Below, piece after piece: positions 7,200 through 9,060 of a DNA stretch of 9,060 nucleotides. A program made the translations under genes and the position numbers. This stretch comes from Verrucomicrobiota bacterium. Lineage in GTDB: Bacteria > Verrucomicrobiota > Verrucomicrobiia > Chthoniobacterales > UBA10450. The stretch's first letter is position 1, and each line of letters opens with the position of its first letter. The DNA lies in the NCBI GenBank assembly GCA_003219225.1, contig QHPZ01000258.1:1-9060 (forward strand), written 5' to 3'. The notes beneath the pieces were generated by a model that was given only the letters and a program-made list of their open reading frames with translations, had not been told where the DNA came from and ran no database searches.

Positions 7200-7227
7200 A
7201 TTATTTTGTCATTCCGAGCGAAGTCGA
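7200..7227 (-). promoter_or_regulatory. Possible promoter of the M20D gene inside the repeat element
   Basis: On the minus strand AATAAT (7205-7200) matches the TATAAT consensus at five of six bases. TCGACT (7227-7222) matches TTGACA at four of six, with a 16-base spacer. Transcription would then begin at about the ATG at 7193, giving a leaderless message, which fits the missing ribosome binding site. The -35-like bases belong to the repeated 12-mer of the element. This is a weak prediction from consensus matching by eye. Confidence 0.3.
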
Positions 7228-7303
7228 GGAATCTCTCATTGAGAATCGGTAAGATGCCTCGACGGAGTTTATCCTGAGCGAAGTCGAAGGGCTCGACATG
7301 ACA
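7207..7303. repeat. 97-bp repeat element with terminal inverted repeats between M20D and polB genes
   Basis: The ends TGTCATTCCGAG (7207-7218) and CTCGACATGACA (7292-7303) are inverted repeats with 10 of 12 matches. Inside, the 12-mer GAGCGAAGTCGA occurs twice in direct orientation (7216-7227 and 7276-7287), exactly 60 bases apart and each followed by GG or AGG. The motif resembles the common dispersed sequence family with cores like GTCATTCCGAGCGAAGTCGA that I know from several bacterial phyla; this is from memory and not checked. The element fills most of the 104-base divergent intergenic region, so the promoters of both flanking genes must lie in or against it. Its right end contains the ATG of polB. 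Confidence 0.7.
7286..7290 (+). promoter_or_regulatory. Ribosome binding site of polB, supplied by the repeat
   Basis: GAAGG stands seven bases before the ATG at 7298 and overlaps the end of the second copy of the repeated 12-mer. The alternative in-frame ATG at 7310 has no such site, which favours 7298. Confidence 0.5.
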
Positions 7304-9060
7304 GAAACAATGGAATTCGAAAAGAACAGGCTGCTCTTCGGCACCGATCCGATCCCGCGGATCGTCGCCATCGAGCTGGGCGAGACCGGCACGGTGCGCG
7401 TCTACCGACGGGAAAAGGACGGATCGACGTCAGTCGACGTCGAGCCGTTTCATCCGTTCGTCTGGGCCGATAGCGACGTTGTCGATCTTGGCATCGAAGC
7501 CGAGAAGCTGCGCGGGGAGCTGAAATACGGATGGCTCGTGACGGTCGATAGCTGGAAAGAACTAATCGCGCTGCGCAACGCGCTGAAGAATTCGGGGCGC
7601 GACTTCTTCGCGTTCACCGATCCGGTACAGCATTACCTCACCGCCACTGGGCGCACGTTGTTCAAAGATTTGGCGTTCGAAGAACTGAAGCGAATGCAGC
7701 TCGAAGTACTGCGTTTCAGTGAAGGTGAGACCGATCGCATCATGAGCATCGCCGTCTCGGACAATACCGGCTGGGAAGAACTCATCGTTGTCGATCCAAA
7801 GGATGCCGATGAATCAGAACGCGACGCGGTTCGCCGCCTCACCGCCCTAGTCAAGGAACGCGACCCCGACGTGATCGAAGGCCATGACCTTTTTCGTGTC
7901 GATCTTCCTTTCGTCGTCGCGCGGGCCAAAAAGCTGAAAACCAAACTCGACTGGGGCCGCAGCGGCGGGTTTCTCCGTTCGCGGCCGTCGCGGCTGCAGA
8001 TCGCCGAAAAGACGATTGATTATCCGAAGTTCACCGTCGATGGCCGCGCTTTCGTCGACACGTTCCTGCTCGCGCAATTCTATGACGTCGGGCTGCGCTC
8101 GCTCACCGGGTTTGAGCGTTTCGACGTAGCCAGGCATTTCGGTTTGTGTGACGAAGAATTTTCCGGCCTTGCCGGCAAGGAACTGCAGCGCGCCTACATC
8201 GAAAACGACAAGAGCTTTCGCCGTCGCGCTCTCTGCGGCGTGCGCGAGACACGCGCGCTCTCCGAGTTATTGAGCCCGAGCTACTTTATCCAGGCGCAGA
8301 TTTTTCCTTACAATTATCAGGACGTGATCGTGCGCGGCAACGCCACGCGGATCAATGCGCTCTTTCTGCGCGAATATTTTCGGCAGCGCCACAGCATCCC
8401 CGAGTTGCCGATTCCGCAAATGTTTGAGGGCGGCTACACTGACATTTTCTTCACCGGCGTGGCGCGCAACGTCTGGCATTGCGATGTCGCGTCGCTCTAT
8501 CCGTCGATCATGCTCGCGTTCGATTGTTTGCCGGCGAGCGATCAACTCCAGATCTTCCGCAGTTTGCTCACCGACTTGCGCAAGTTCCGGCTCGAAGCCA
8601 AGGCTGAAATGCGCGCGGCGAAGGAGGCAAAAGAACAACACCACCTCGAAGCGCTGCAAAACACGTTCAAGATTTTGCTCAACAGTTTCTATGGCTATCT
8701 CGGCTTCGCGCAGGGACACTTTGCCGATTTCGATGCCGCCGCCCGCGTCACCCAGATCGGGCGCGACCTGCTCAGGAAAATGATCGATTGGCTGACCGCG
8801 CATGGCGCGCAGGTCATTGAAGTCGATACCGATGGAATCTATTTCGTTCCGCCCGACGAAATCGATATCGATGAACTGCAAACGGGTCTCGCGAAAGAAC
8901 TGCCGGCCGGCATCGACATCGAGTTCGACGAGCAGTTCGAAGCGATGTTCAGCTACAAGGCGAAAAACTACGCGCTGCTCACCAAAGCGGGCGAGGTCAT
9001 CATCAAAGGCGGCGCGCTTAAGTCCCGCGGCTTGGAAAAATTCCAGCGCGTCTTCCTCGA
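7298..9060 (+). CDS. Family B DNA polymerase with degenerate 3'-5' exonuclease motifs (3' partial)
   Basis: Family B polymerases extend DNA primers and usually proofread. The visible 587 residues, open to the window end, begin with the N-terminal domain (LLFGTDPIPRIVAIEL, 12-27), then an exonuclease-like domain (about 130-330), then the palm and fingers. The polymerase motifs are intact: motif A DVASLYPS (396-403), motif B with K458 and LNSFYG (461-466), motif C DTD (510-512) and SYKAKNY (552-558). The exonuclease motifs are not. Exo I, usually MQxDIE, reads MQLEVL (133-138), and about ten following residues seem missing. Exo II, GHDLFRVD (195-202), keeps only the Asp. Exo III, usually YxLDDxxET, reads RALCGVRET (310-318). 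The enzyme therefore probably polymerises without proofreading. It is of the acidobacterial/verrucomicrobial PolB type rather than a close match to E. coli Pol II. The frame is unbroken, so it is not a pseudogene. Confidence 0.9.
   Translation, partial: MTETMEFEKNRLLFGTDPIPRIVAIELGETGTVRVYRREKDGSTSVDVEPFHPFVWADSDVVDLGIEAEKLRGELKYGWLVTVDSWKELIALRNALKNSGRDFFAFTDPVQHYLTATGRTLFKDLAFEELKRMQLEVLRFSEGETDRIMSIAVSDNTGWEELIVVDPKDADESERDAVRRLTALVKERDPDVIEGHDLFRVDLPFVVARAKKLKTKLDWGRSGGFLRSRPSRLQIAEKTIDYPKFTVDGRAFVDTFLLAQFYDVGLRSLTGFERFDVARHFGLCDEEFSGLAGKELQRAYIENDKSFRRRALCGVRETRALSELLSPSYFIQAQIFPYNYQDVIVRGNATRINALFLREYFRQRHSIPELPIPQMFEGGYTDIFFTGVARNVWHCDVASLYPSIMLAFDCLPASDQLQIFRSLLTDLRKFRLEAKAEMRAAKEAKEQHHLEALQNTFKILLNSFYGYLGFAQGHFADFDAAARVTQIGRDLLRKMIDWLTAHGAQVIEVDTDGIYFVPPDEIDIDELQTGLAKELPAGIDIEFDEQFEAMFSYKAKNYALLTKAGEVIIKGGALKSRGLEKFQRVFL

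Noticed and set aside
7216..7287. Two copies of a 12-mer considered as a minimal CRISPR array
   Set aside because: Only two short copies, inside a larger element with terminal inverted repeats, and no cas genes nearby.
7201..7392. Small minus-strand ORF across the repeat and polB start
   Set aside because: Its end derives from the repeat (a SxxLGMTK-type peptide typical of translated dispersed repeats) and the rest is antisense to polB.
8267..8881. 204-codon open frame antisense to polB
   Set aside because: It runs opposite the conserved polymerase motifs, has no recognisable family features, and is explained by codon bias of the sense gene.
7298..9060. polB considered as a pseudogene because of its broken exonuclease motifs
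   Set aside because: The frame is open for 587 codons and all polymerase motifs are conserved, which argues for maintained function rather than decay.

Overview
The window is a GC-rich bacterial chromosome segment. Its left half is the end of a division/cell-wall (dcw) cluster in the order ddl (tail only), ftsQ, ftsA, ftsZ, all on the + strand. Its right half holds a two-gene minus-strand unit, an exported M20D metallopeptidase followed by a polytopic membrane protein of unrecognised function, and then the first 587 codons of a family B DNA polymerase on the + strand. The gene order, the divergent FtsZ, the bacterial PolB-type polymerase and the two short palindromic intergenic elements recall Verrucomicrobiota (Chthoniobacterales-like soil lineages). 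That placement is an impression from memory, not a computed phylogeny.

Layout: ddl tail 1-121; ftsQ 118-1224, overlapping ddl by ATGA; ftsA 1227-2432; a 97-bp gap filled by a 70-bp palindromic element (2449-2518); ftsZ 2530-3915. Five bases later the convergent membrane-protein gene ends (3921-5801, minus). Upstream of it lies the M20D peptidase (5850-7193, minus). A 104-bp divergent intergenic region, mostly one repeat element (7207-7303), separates the peptidase from polB (7298 to window end, plus).

The dcw genes work together. Ddl makes the D-Ala-D-Ala dipeptide of peptidoglycan, FtsQ is the membrane scaffold of the divisome, FtsA tethers FtsZ to the membrane, and FtsZ forms the ring. The minus-strand pair and the polymerase have no evident link to division.

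No CRISPR array, tRNA, rRNA, transposase or defence cassette is visible, and I found no clearly new multi-gene system. Most worth a second look are the family B polymerase, whose proofreading motifs are eroded while all polymerase motifs are intact; the FtsZ with a substituted T7 catalytic loop; the palindromic element just before ftsZ, which can fold in two ways and leaves ftsZ with no visible Shine-Dalgarno; and the repeat that supplies the start codon and ribosome binding site of polB.
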